Source: Bacteroides sp. (GTDB taxonomy: Bacteria > Bacteroidota > Bacteroidia > Bacteroidales > Bacteroidaceae). Taken from it: a stretch of DNA of 64,000 nt. The notes under the pieces were generated by a model. That model worked only from the letters and a program-made list of their open reading frames with translations, was not told where the DNA came from and did not search any database. Of the stretch, positions 9,301-17,237 are shown piece by piece (the stretch's first letter is position 1; each line of letters begins with the position of its first letter). Where the stretch lies: NCBI RefSeq assembly GCF_030151085.1, contig NZ_JASLER010000099.1, positions 25,480 through 89,479 on the forward strand, given 5' to 3'. Position numbers and translations under genes: made by a program.

Positions 9301-9541
9301 TACTTTGATCAGTGACTTCTGGGTGCAGAATAGATCATTCCTTAAGATTAAGAATATCCAGTTGGGATATAGCTTTACCAAAGCAACATTCCCGTCACTG
9401 CCTGTAGAACGTATCCGTATCTATGGTAGCTTGGAGAACTTCTTTACATTTACAAAATACGACGGTTTGGATCCTGAAGTAAATGGTGTGGACTATCCTG
9501 CCATGAAACAAGCGGTTGTTGGTATTAATCTTTCATTTTAA
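6341..9541 (+). CDS. SusC-like TonB-dependent outer-membrane transporter (locus 1)
   Basis: 1066 residues, normal for the SusC family. Signal peptide (VLGASLALIATGTIWA), then a carboxypeptidase-D-like regulatory domain (LNGKVVDALGEPIIGANV, about 52-130), the plug starting with the EVVVVGYGSEKKVNLTGSV segment, SIMIRGQGTLN and IDGVEG motifs, and a 22-strand barrel ending in the aromatic terminus VVGINLSF. It imports the glycan fragments captured by the SusD partner, powered by TonB. SusD follows after 11 nt. First gene of the rightward unit of locus 1. Confidence 0.97.
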   Translation: MKRNVKHYGSLPKRMVLGASLALIATGTIWATGTERSSISPHADIVASITQQKTLNGKVVDALGEPIIGANVIVKGTTNGLITNVDGDFILTNVSVGDVIQVSYIGFLTQDVKVTGNMTSLKITLKEDAQALDEVVVVGYGSEKKVNLTGSVNNINMADLTESRPITDVSQGLAGMAAGVQVTSSSNKPGENSASIMIRGQGTLNNSAPLVIIDGVEGSLNSVQPQDIESLSVLKDAASAAIYGSRAANGVILITTRTGKQGKVKVEYNGYLSWESVGKTFDLVSNYADYMELINEGLTNSKLPTTYSDSSIKQWRENGGKDPLKYPNTNLMDAMFQTSLTHNHNVSLSGGSDKIRFYTSFGFLDNPGVMENSGYKRSQARVNLDMDVTPWLKIGTNVNGYVSFTEQGTDKMKDIFTYAAATSPGMVFQAPDGRFGATNNGEDDPQNAANNPLYRLYKTDGENQERFIKARFYGTLNPVKGLTLTGSFNYMLRNKTSESKPVFIEQWNFLNETVTSTGIGKTSFTNSDYKWNNYLMDVTATYQNKISKLDYSVMAGGSQELFRYKWFKTTKQDLIDPGLGSLDGAVGAATSSGNTVEWVMRSYFGRIKLNWDNKYLVEGNLRADGSSRFLKTNRWGYFPSASAAWRISEEAFVKDFAEKITLSNLKLRASYGMLGNNALRDKNSDIEGNYDAQALYGASNYVLNSNVATGLAMLAIPNGNLTWEKTKIFNVGIDFGFLTNRLTGTVEYFNKKTEDILIDLPAPLVNGNASIPRQNAGVVVNKGVEISLGWQDRIKDFSYFVNGNVTFINNKVTRFKGDESSITNANMIKEGYAINVQYGYIVDRIVQTEEDLAYVQQLIDNTPIDPATGKPKKTFPSNTPGMGDLLYKDMNHDGVINDDDRRVIGNGATPNCTFGLNLGGAYKGFDFSVLLQGVTGVETYWLDNYFRPSVRHSYQLNKKIADGRWHEGITPGAAKYPRLLEFNDNRNTLISDFWVQNRSFLKIKNIQLGYSFTKATFPSLPVERIRIYGSLENFFTFTKYDGLDPEVNGVDYPAMKQAVVGINLSF

Positions 9542-9552
9542 ACTGATACTTT

Positions 9553-11298
9553 ATGAAAAAATATAAATTACTGATAGGTGCACTTATAGCCTCTATGAGC
9601 TTAAATAGTTGTTATGACTTGGATCAATATCCGGTTGACCAGATAAGTGACGGAATCTTTTGGAAATCGGAAACTCATGCTAAACAAGGTATGATGGGAG
9701 TATATGCAGCTATGCAGGCTGATCATGCTCTTGGATTGAGATTTACTTTCGACAGTATGTCCGATATCGGTACCGGTTTTGGTGATGAAGCCTATGGTGA
9801 TGTGATTACTGGTGTATATACTGAACGGTCAGGCTTTGTTGAAAAAAAGTGGCAATCACTCTTCGATGGAGTAATGAGAGCCAATCTGGTGATAAACAAA
9901 GTAACCGGAATTGAAAGTATGAGTGAAGCACAGAAAAGTCAATATGTGGCAGAGGCTAAGTTTATGCGCGCACTGTTCTACTTTGAACTGTACAATTTCT
10001 TCGGAGCATTGCCTTTATACGACGAAAGTGTTAATCTGAGCACGGATTATAACAATATGAAAAAGCCCAGAAGCTCTAAAGAAGATGTGTTGAAGTTCAT
10101 TTTGGATGACCTCAATTATGCTACTTCTCATAATCTGCCCGTACATTGGGAGACCGCCGAATATGGTCGTGCTACTTTGGGAGCTGCCTATGCATTGCGT
10201 GGAAAGGTGTATCTTTATATGAAGGATTATACGAAAGCAACTTCGGATTTTGAAGAAATCATTCTGGATAAGTCAGGCAAGGGATATAAATATTCATTAT
10301 ATGATGATTATGCCAAGTTGTTTACACCTGAAGGTGACCAAAGCGATGAAATGATCTTTGCTATTCAAAATTCAGGTGGTGTAGGAAAAGATTATGGTAT
10401 ACCATTGGCTTTCTATATGGGAAATCGCGCTACGTATGGCAGTGACTGGGCTTCTGCATTACCTTCTTCTAAATTTGTAGATATGTATGAATACAAAGAC
10501 GGACGTCCTTTTAACTGGGAAGATGTTATTCCCGGTTTTACTACCAGCTTGGAAGTAAAAGATAAAACCTATGTATGTACGTTGACCAAAGGTGGAAAAG
10601 CGATAGATGCCTATCCGGAAAATAGAGAGAAACTCCTTGCTATGTATGAGCAACGTGATCCTCGTATGATGCAGACGGTTATTATGCCTTATACCACCTA
10701 TGACGGTTGGGTAAGCGAAGCTCCCAAGACTTGCGAATTCGTGATTGCCCGCAATGAAACCCCTAATGAGGTGAACGGATTTATACGCGTAGGTACTAAC
10801 AGAAGAGAATCTTACATTTTCAGAAAGTTCGTACCGGTAGGTAATATGGGTGGAGAAATCAATAACCGTGAAGATACTCCTATTAATTTCCCATTAATTC
10901 GCTTGGCCGATGTTTATCTGATGTATGCCGAGTGTAAGAATGAACTGAGTGATCCGACTACAGCAGTGACTTATATTAATAAGGTTCGTCAACGCCCTTC
11001 TACCAATATGCCCGGCCTCAATAGTGGTGCTGCTTGGTTGAAAGCATCTTCCAAAGAAGAAATATTTGAACGTATCAAACATGAACGAGCCGTTGAACTT
11101 ATTGCTGAAGGGCACCGCTGGTTTGACCTTCGTCGTTGGGACATTGCCAAAAAGATCCTTCCGGGTGATGTATATGGTGCTACCGGACAACGAATGATGA
11201 CTCGTTCTTTCAATGACCGTGATATGTTATGGCCTGTACCTGGAGTAGAGATCGAAAGAAATCCGTCTTTGAAACCGAATAATCCGGGATGGGATTAA
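9553..11298 (+). CDS. SusD-like glycan-binding lipoprotein (locus 1)
   Basis: 581 residues. SPII signal ending SLNSC, then YDLDQYPVDQISDGIFWKSE, typical of the RagB/SusD start. The tetratricopeptide-rich core carries AEAKFMRALFYFELYNFFG, and the C-terminal half has RLADVYLMYAECKNEL and ERAVELIAEGHRWFDLRRW, signatures of the family. It sits as a lid on the SusC barrel at the cell surface and binds the substrate. Co-transcribed with SusC and with the phosphodiesterase-like lipoprotein that follows. Confidence 0.97.
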   Translation: MKKYKLLIGALIASMSLNSCYDLDQYPVDQISDGIFWKSETHAKQGMMGVYAAMQADHALGLRFTFDSMSDIGTGFGDEAYGDVITGVYTERSGFVEKKWQSLFDGVMRANLVINKVTGIESMSEAQKSQYVAEAKFMRALFYFELYNFFGALPLYDESVNLSTDYNNMKKPRSSKEDVLKFILDDLNYATSHNLPVHWETAEYGRATLGAAYALRGKVYLYMKDYTKATSDFEEIILDKSGKGYKYSLYDDYAKLFTPEGDQSDEMIFAIQNSGGVGKDYGIPLAFYMGNRATYGSDWASALPSSKFVDMYEYKDGRPFNWEDVIPGFTTSLEVKDKTYVCTLTKGGKAIDAYPENREKLLAMYEQRDPRMMQTVIMPYTTYDGWVSEAPKTCEFVIARNETPNEVNGFIRVGTNRRESYIFRKFVPVGNMGGEINNREDTPINFPLIRLADVYLMYAECKNELSDPTTAVTYINKVRQRPSTNMPGLNSGAAWLKASSKEEIFERIKHERAVELIAEGHRWFDLRRWDIAKKILPGDVYGATGQRMMTRSFNDRDMLWPVPGVEIERNPSLKPNNPGWD

Positions 11299-11344
11299 TG
11301 GCACTATAATTATATTGTGATTTACATATTAAATGGAAAGTTGT

Positions 11345-12811
11345 ATGAAAAGAATAATAAGCCTATTTGGTATCTTAATAGGGACTATGTTGCTTTCATC
11401 ATGTTCATCCGAACTATTGAACGGCAATGAAGATGGTCCTGTGACAAGAAGTATTTTGTCTTCTGATCAGTTTGGGGAGGAAATGATTCTTGGTGCCCAT
11501 AAGTGCAATGAAATTGCAAAGTTACAAGATGCCGTTGATTATGGAATTAGTAATTTCGAGGTAGATATACATGTTTCAAGAGATAGTGGCACGCCTGTAT
11601 TGATGATAGGTCATGAACTGGAGACTTCAACCGGACAGACTTTTGAGGAATATATGGATGATCTTTTTGCAATGAAGCCGGATTTTAATTTCTTATGGCT
11701 TGATTTCAAGGACTTGAGTACTGATGAAAATGAAGCTATTATACGTGAGACCTTACACCGATTGGATAGCAAATATAATATAAAACACCGCGTTTTGGTT
11801 GAAAGCCGTTATATTACGCATTTGACATCATTTGCTAATGATGGTTGGCATGTAAGTTTTTACTCAACTTGGAGCAGTTTGGTCGGAAAAACAGCGGTGC
11901 AGCAAAAAGAAATTTGTGATGGTTGGTTGCAGTCTATGCAAGAAAATAATGTAGATGGAATTAGTTTTGACTCTGATGTTTGTGAAGCTATAAAAACTAA
12001 TTTTATGAATGCACAAGTCAATAACAGACCTGTCAGACAGTATGCCTGGAATTACAGAATATATTTTAATGAACCGGATATTCAAGAAAAGCTAAAGCAA
12101 TACAGTCATTTGACAGTAATAATAATCGGATTTCCTAATGAAGAAATTCCTAAACTTGTAATGGATATACAGTTTTCAGGAAATGGTGTTGCTACCAATA
12201 TGGGTAAGCCAGTTTCCTCCTTACCTGCTACACCAGGAACAACGAACACAATAGAAACTAGGTGGAACACACTTTATGGAAAATATGAAGCTCTCTTTGA
12301 TGGTACGAATTTCTACTATGTTCCTTATAGTAAAGATGATGCTGTTGGCAATGCAATGAAAGGAATGTTCTCAATGGAAATTCTGTTTTCTCCTACAGGT
12401 GGGGTGAATCCGTTCTCCTCTATGGAAAGTGGCGGATTAGGATATGAACTAACCAGTGATAACAAACTTGCATTTTATTATAGGGCAAATAACAAATGGT
12501 TATTGCCTAATAATAACTTCCAGACATCTATACAGTTAGGACAAGACGTTTATTATCATGCTGTTGTTACGTATAACAAGACCACTGCTAAGATGTATCT
12601 TAATGGTAATAAAGTAAAAGAAGTTAAGGTTTCAGGTACATTCAATTTCCCAAAGAAAGATGTAGCACCGGATTACTTAATGGGAATTGGTGGAGACTAC
12701 CGTGATTCGGCTACTCCTTCTATTCAAAATACTTTCGTTGGAAAAATTGTATATGCCAAATTATATAAAGGAGTTTTGAATGACTCTGATATAAAAGGGA
12801 GAAATTATTAG
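11345..12811 (+). CDS. Lipoprotein with GDPD/FAM151-like phosphodiesterase barrel and LamG domain
   Basis: I start at the ATG at 11345 (488 residues), because it gives a clean SPII signal ending in LLSSC (Cys20); an upstream ATG at 11333 would add MESC. The first half resembles PLC-like phosphodiesterases of the GDPD/FAM151 type: GAHKCNE (His52), FEVDIHV (Glu72, Asp74), IGHE (His90) and LWLDFKDL, matching the H...ExD...H catalytic layout. The second half (about 310-485) is a LamG/concanavalin-like domain (SMEILFSP, YYHAVVTYNK, MYLNGNKV, MGIGGDY). It occupies the usual surface glycan-binding protein slot after SusCD, so it is probably surface-exposed and may bind or cleave a phosphodiester-containing glycan. 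The barrel assignment rests on motifs only. A hairpin at 12858 follows. Confidence 0.7.
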   Translation: MKRIISLFGILIGTMLLSSCSSELLNGNEDGPVTRSILSSDQFGEEMILGAHKCNEIAKLQDAVDYGISNFEVDIHVSRDSGTPVLMIGHELETSTGQTFEEYMDDLFAMKPDFNFLWLDFKDLSTDENEAIIRETLHRLDSKYNIKHRVLVESRYITHLTSFANDGWHVSFYSTWSSLVGKTAVQQKEICDGWLQSMQENNVDGISFDSDVCEAIKTNFMNAQVNNRPVRQYAWNYRIYFNEPDIQEKLKQYSHLTVIIIGFPNEEIPKLVMDIQFSGNGVATNMGKPVSSLPATPGTTNTIETRWNTLYGKYEALFDGTNFYYVPYSKDDAVGNAMKGMFSMEILFSPTGGVNPFSSMESGGLGYELTSDNKLAFYYRANNKWLLPNNNFQTSIQLGQDVYYHAVVTYNKTTAKMYLNGNKVKEVKVSGTFNFPKKDVAPDYLMGIGGDYRDSATPSIQNTFVGKIVYAKLYKGVLNDSDIKGRNY

Positions 12812-12857
12812 TTATATAGAATAGGTATTCCTTATATCTTTTTTCTTCCAGAGCGAG

Positions 12858-12899
12858 TGAAGAATCTGTAAACGAGCAAGTTTGTATGCAGATTCTTCA
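12858..12899 (+). terminator. Hairpin after the lipoprotein gene
   Basis: TGAAGAATCTG (12858-12868) pairs with CAGATTCTTCA (12889-12899), 11 bp perfect with a 20-nt loop, followed by a T-rich stretch. It probably ends or attenuates the SusCD transcript before the fusion gene. AAACGA in the loop can also pair with TCGTTT just downstream, which would allow a pseudoknot. Confidence 0.5.
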
Positions 12900-12955
12900 T
12901 TTCGTTTAGAATACTGTTGTCTTTTGCCAAATTTTATAATGTAAAATGATTTATC

Positions 12956-15900
12956 ATGGATAAGCTTATCAGAGTATTTATATGTTTATGTCTTATTGGG
13001 AGTAATGTTTGGGCGCAAAATACTTTCCCGATACTAAAATTCGGTTTGTTTGCCGATACACAATATGCTGACTGCCCATCGGAAAATTCTCGGTTTTATA
13101 AGCCGGTATTACAGAAACTGGATACATGTATCGATTACTTCAATCAGCAAAATGTCCAGTTCTCTATTAATCTGGGAGATATAGTTGATAGAAAGAATAG
13201 TGATTTAGATTCGGTAAAGTTCTATTTGTCACGCCTTAATAATCCGATTTATCATATTACGGGTAATCATGATTATAAGGAAGTGACAGATAATGCCAAG
13301 CTTTACAAACAACTGGGTATGCCTTCAGAGTACTATTTCTTCAAGAAACAGAACTGGGTATTTATAATGTTGAATACCAATGAAGTTTCAGCTTATGCCA
13401 ATATTAAAGGTACAGAAAAAGAGAAGGAGCTGACTGAAATGCTAGAGCAGATTAAGCGGACCGGTGGCAAGCAGGCTTATCGTTGGAATGGGGGAATCAG
13501 CAAGAAGCAAATGCAGTGGTTGGATAATCTGTTAACAGAATGCGAAAATAATAAGAACAATGTACTGATCTTTACACATCATCCTCTTTATCCTCAAAGT
13601 GAATTTACTGCCTTGAATAATAAGGAAATACTGCACACTATTGAGAAATATTCGTGTGTGAAGGCAGTTATTTCAGGACATCATCATGCCGGTGCATTCG
13701 GTTATTACAAAGGAATACCGATGGTAACACAGCAGGGGATGATAGAAACTGAAAAACAGAATGCTTATTCTATTGTGGAGATTACGTATGATTCCATTAT
13801 GATAAAAGGACATGGTAGAGTACCGTCACGTTCTTTTAGATATTCTCAACTTCCCTATTGGAAAGATGTACAAGTAACTTCTGTAAATACGGAAACTCCA
13901 CGGACTTCTTTCATGACTTATGCTGACCGTTCACAAGCATTGACCGGAAGATTTGAAAACAGTCCTTATTATAAACTGTTGAATGGTATTTGGAAATTCT
14001 ATTATGCCGAGTCTGATACAAAGCTTCCAACTGATATCACCCATGCATCAACAACTACAAAAGGTTGGCATGATATTAATGTGCCTGGAAATTGGGAAAT
14101 GCAAGGTCATGGTACTGCTATCTATACAAATCAGTGTTACGAATTTCAGCCTAGTAACCCACAGCCACCTTTATTGCCTGAACAAACTCCGGTAGGAGTT
14201 TATCGAAGGGAATTTACCATACCTGCCGACTGGAGTGAACGTGACATCTATTTGCATTTAGCCGGTGCAAAATCAGGTTGTTATGTATATATTAACGGGG
14301 AAGAAGTCGGTTATAATGAAGATTCAAAGAATCCTGCTGAGTATCTGATTAATAGATTTTTACGGCAGGGTACGAACGTGCTTACAATAAAGATATATCG
14401 TTGGAGTACCGGTTCTTATTTGGAGTGTCAGGACTTCTGGCGAATGAGTGGAATTGAAAGAGATGTTTTCTTGTTTGCCCAACCTAAGGTTGCGATTAAT
14501 GACTTCCGAATAACTTCTACTTTGGATGATAGTTATAAGAATGGTATTTTTCGTTTGGCTATTGATCTGAAGAATCATAAGATGAGTAATACTGCTATAG
14601 AAGTGTGTTATGAGTTGATTGATCCTTCGAATAAAGTAGTTTCTTTAGGAAATAAAAAGATATCTTTTCCATCAGGCAAAACTAAGACTGTTACTTTTGA
14701 AAAGCAATTATCAGATGTAAGAACTTGGACGTCGGAGTCTCCTAATTTGTATAAGTTGGTAATGACCGTCAAAGAGAATGGAAAAACGAGTGAAGTAGTA
14801 CCATTTAATGTAGGTTTTCGTCGTATTGAAATTAAAGAAATCGAGCAGAAATCAGAGAATGGAAAGAACTATACAGTTTTATTGATTAATGGTCAACCAT
14901 TGAAACTGAAAGGGGTGAATATCCATGAACATGACCCCAAAACAGGTCACTATCTGACTGAAGAATTGATGCGTAAAGACTTTGAACTTATGAAACGTGC
15001 TAATATTAATACAGTACGTTTGTGTCATTATCCACAAGACCGTCGTTTCTATGAACTCTGTGATGAACTCGGTTTTTATGTATATGATGAGGCTAATATC
15101 GAAAGTCATGGAATGAAGTATGACTTACGTAAAGGAGGTTCTTTAGGCAATAATCCTGAATGGCTGAAACCACATATGTATCGTACAATTAATATGTTTG
15201 AACGTAATAAGAACTATCCTTCATTAACTTTCTGGTCGTTGGGCAACGAAGGTGGAAATGGCTATAATTTCTATCAAACCTATTTGTGGATGAAACAGGC
15301 TGATAAAAACATTATGGATCGTCCGGTAAATTACGAACGTGCGCAATGGGAGTGGAATACGGATATGTATGTTCCGCAATATCCTACTGCTGCTTGGCTG
15401 GAAAGTATAGGAAAAAAGGGTAGTGATCGCCCTGTTGTTCCCTCTGAATATGCCCATGCTATGGGAAACTCTACCGGTAGCCTTTGGGATCAATGGAAGG
15501 CTATTTATAAATATCCAAATCTGCAAGGGGGATACATTTGGGATTGGGTGGATCAAGGTATACTGACTCGAGATGAAAAAGGACACCCGTTCTGGGCATA
15601 TGGTGGAGATTTTGGTGTTAATTCTCCTAGTGATGGAAACTTCTGTTGCAATGGTATTGTGAATCCTGATCGTACACCCCATCCTGCTTATGCTGAAGTG
15701 AAATATGTGCATCAGGATGTTGCTTTTGAAGCTAATGATTTGACTACCGGCAAGTTTACTGTAATGAACAGATTTTATTTTACGAATCTGGATAAATATC
15801 AGATAAGTTATAGAGTAAAAGAGAATTCCAAAACTATTCGTAGTGGTAAACTTTCTTTGGCTGTTGCACCTCAGGATACCAAATCGTTGAATGTGAACGT

Positions 15901-17092
15901 AGATGGATTAAAACCTAAAGTGGGAACTGAATATTTTGTAGAGTTTAGTGTGAAGACTACTAAATCTGAAGCTTTACTACCTGTAGGTTATGAAATAGCA
16001 AAGGAACAATTCCGTCTACCTATAGAACCATTGAAACAAACATATAAGAAGTCTGGTCCTGCTCTAAATTGTAAAACAGATGGTGATCTTTTGGAAGTTA
16101 AATCTTCTCTTATTCATTTTGTCTTTAATAAGCGGAATGGTTTGGTCACTTCATACAAAGTTGCCGATACAGACTATTTTAAGGATGACTTTGGATTTCA
16201 GCCCAATTTTTGGCGTGCTCCAAACGATAATGATTATGGAAGCCAAATGCCTAAACGTTTGCAGGTATGGAAGCAAGCCAGTAGAAATTTTAATATTATA
16301 GATGCTAAAGTGAAGATGGAGGGTAAAGAGGCTGTTATAACTGCCAGTTATCTTTTGGCTGCAGGAAATCTATATATTGTAACATACCGTGTTTATCCGT
16401 CAGGAGTTATAAAAGCAGATTATACATTTACTTCTACTGATATGGAAGCCGTTAAAACTGAGGTTTCTGAAGAAACATTAGCCGCAACTTTTACTCCGGG
16501 TAATGAAGATATTCATAAAAGACCGTCACAATTGATTGTACCACGTATAGGTATTCGTTTTCGTATTCCAACTGATATGAATCGTATTTCATATTTTGGA
16601 AAAGGTCCTGAAGAAAACTATATTGATCGTAATGCAGGAACAAGTGTTGATCTTTTCAAAAATACTGCAGACAATATGTATTTTCCGTATGTTCGGCCAC
16701 AGGAGAATGGACATCATACAGATACACGTTGGCTGGCTTTGACGAAGAAAAACGGTAAAGGTTTAATGATTTATGCAGATAAAGTATTTGGCTTTAATGC
16801 TTTACCAAATTCAGTAGAGGATTTTGACGGTGAAGAAGCAACTCACCGGGATTATCAATGGCTCAATCGGAATGAAGAAGAATTGAAGCATGATACTATA
16901 GCTGCTAAAAATGTAAGACCACGTCAGACTCATATTAATGATATAATACCCAGAGATTTTATTGAAGTATGCATAGATATGAAACAAATGGGTGTAGGGG
17001 GATATGATAGTTGGGGGGCTATGCCCGATTCACAATATCTTATTCCAGCTACTCAAGAGTATAAATGGGGGATTACGATTGAACCGATGTAA
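12956..17092 (+). CDS. Fusion: ADPRibase-Mn-like metallophosphatase + GH2 beta-galactosidase
   Basis: 1378 residues with a signal peptide (cleavage after VWA, residue 20). Residues about 25-275 are a calcineurin-like phosphoesterase: FADTQYAD (Asp34, Gln36), LGDIVDR (Asp75), TGNHDY (Asn104, His105), FTHHPLYP and SGHHHAG. Gln in the first motif and the adjacent YAD are features I associate with the Mn-dependent ADP-ribose/CDP-alcohol diphosphatase group. Residues about 300-1378 are a complete LacZ-type GH2 enzyme: sugar-binding domain, Ig domains, TIM barrel with acid/base Glu765 (LGNEGG) and nucleophile Glu831 (PSEYAHAMGN), and the C-terminal Bgal_small_N sandwich. One open frame with no stop or overlap at the joint, so a true fusion. 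It lies 144 nt after the phosphodiesterase-like lipoprotein gene. The two activities may act in turn on one substrate; the order and substrate are unknown. Confidence 0.93.
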   Translation: MDKLIRVFICLCLIGSNVWAQNTFPILKFGLFADTQYADCPSENSRFYKPVLQKLDTCIDYFNQQNVQFSINLGDIVDRKNSDLDSVKFYLSRLNNPIYHITGNHDYKEVTDNAKLYKQLGMPSEYYFFKKQNWVFIMLNTNEVSAYANIKGTEKEKELTEMLEQIKRTGGKQAYRWNGGISKKQMQWLDNLLTECENNKNNVLIFTHHPLYPQSEFTALNNKEILHTIEKYSCVKAVISGHHHAGAFGYYKGIPMVTQQGMIETEKQNAYSIVEITYDSIMIKGHGRVPSRSFRYSQLPYWKDVQVTSVNTETPRTSFMTYADRSQALTGRFENSPYYKLLNGIWKFYYAESDTKLPTDITHASTTTKGWHDINVPGNWEMQGHGTAIYTNQCYEFQPSNPQPPLLPEQTPVGVYRREFTIPADWSERDIYLHLAGAKSGCYVYINGEEVGYNEDSKNPAEYLINRFLRQGTNVLTIKIYRWSTGSYLECQDFWRMSGIERDVFLFAQPKVAINDFRITSTLDDSYKNGIFRLAIDLKNHKMSNTAIEVCYELIDPSNKVVSLGNKKISFPSGKTKTVTFEKQLSDVRTWTSESPNLYKLVMTVKENGKTSEVVPFNVGFRRIEIKEIEQKSENGKNYTVLLINGQPLKLKGVNIHEHDPKTGHYLTEELMRKDFELMKRANINTVRLCHYPQDRRFYELCDELGFYVYDEANIESHGMKYDLRKGGSLGNNPEWLKPHMYRTINMFERNKNYPSLTFWSLGNEGGNGYNFYQTYLWMKQADKNIMDRPVNYERAQWEWNTDMYVPQYPTAAWLESIGKKGSDRPVVPSEYAHAMGNSTGSLWDQWKAIYKYPNLQGGYIWDWVDQGILTRDEKGHPFWAYGGDFGVNSPSDGNFCCNGIVNPDRTPHPAYAEVKYVHQDVAFEANDLTTGKFTVMNRFYFTNLDKYQISYRVKENSKTIRSGKLSLAVAPQDTKSLNVNVDGLKPKVGTEYFVEFSVKTTKSEALLPVGYEIAKEQFRLPIEPLKQTYKKSGPALNCKTDGDLLEVKSSLIHFVFNKRNGLVTSYKVADTDYFKDDFGFQPNFWRAPNDNDYGSQMPKRLQVWKQASRNFNIIDAKVKMEGKEAVITASYLLAAGNLYIVTYRVYPSGVIKADYTFTSTDMEAVKTEVSEETLAATFTPGNEDIHKRPSQLIVPRIGIRFRIPTDMNRISYFGKGPEENYIDRNAGTSVDLFKNTADNMYFPYVRPQENGHHTDTRWLALTKKNGKGLMIYADKVFGFNALPNSVEDFDGEEATHRDYQWLNRNEEELKHDTIAAKNVRPRQTHINDIIPRDFIEVCIDMKQMGVGGYDSWGAMPDSQYLIPATQEYKWGITIEPM

Positions 17093-17098
17093 ATAATG

Positions 17099-17137
17099 TG
17101 AGATACAGCTTTTATATCCAAATAAAACTGTATCTCA
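17099..17137 (+). terminator. Hairpin terminator after the fusion gene
   Basis: TGAGATACAG (17099-17108) and CTGTATCTCA (17128-17137) pair perfectly, and the stem continues inward (CTTTTAT against ATAAAA) with one bulge. It lies a few bases after the stop codon at 17092 and marks the end of locus 1. The ceramidase promoter begins immediately after it. Confidence 0.6.
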
Positions 17138-17144
17138 TATTAAA

Positions 17145-17212
17145 TTAGCAATTATTTAATCTTGATTTAATTTTATATTAACTTCTTTGTTAAGTGCATC
17201 CAAGTATTTTTG
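17145..17212 (+). promoter_or_regulatory. 11-bp-phased TTAA boxes and -7 element of the ceramidase-like gene
   Basis: The -7 element TATTTTTG is at 17205-17212. Boxes begin at 17145 (TTAGC), 17156 (TTAAT), 17167 (TTAAT) and 17178 (TTAAC), i.e. -60, -49, -38 and -27 from the first base of the -7 element, all exactly 11 bp apart. This is the same phase as the locus 2 promoters at 28, 34, 45 and 57 kb. The start codon is 33 nt after the -7 element begins, which supports starting the gene at 17238. Confidence 0.65.
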
Positions 17213-17237
17213 TGGCAATCTAATAAATACAATAAAT

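Noticed and set aside
17187..17237. Upstream extension of the ceramidase-like ORF
   Set aside because: It begins with TTG and overlaps the -7 element; the ATG at 17238 gives a standard signal peptide.
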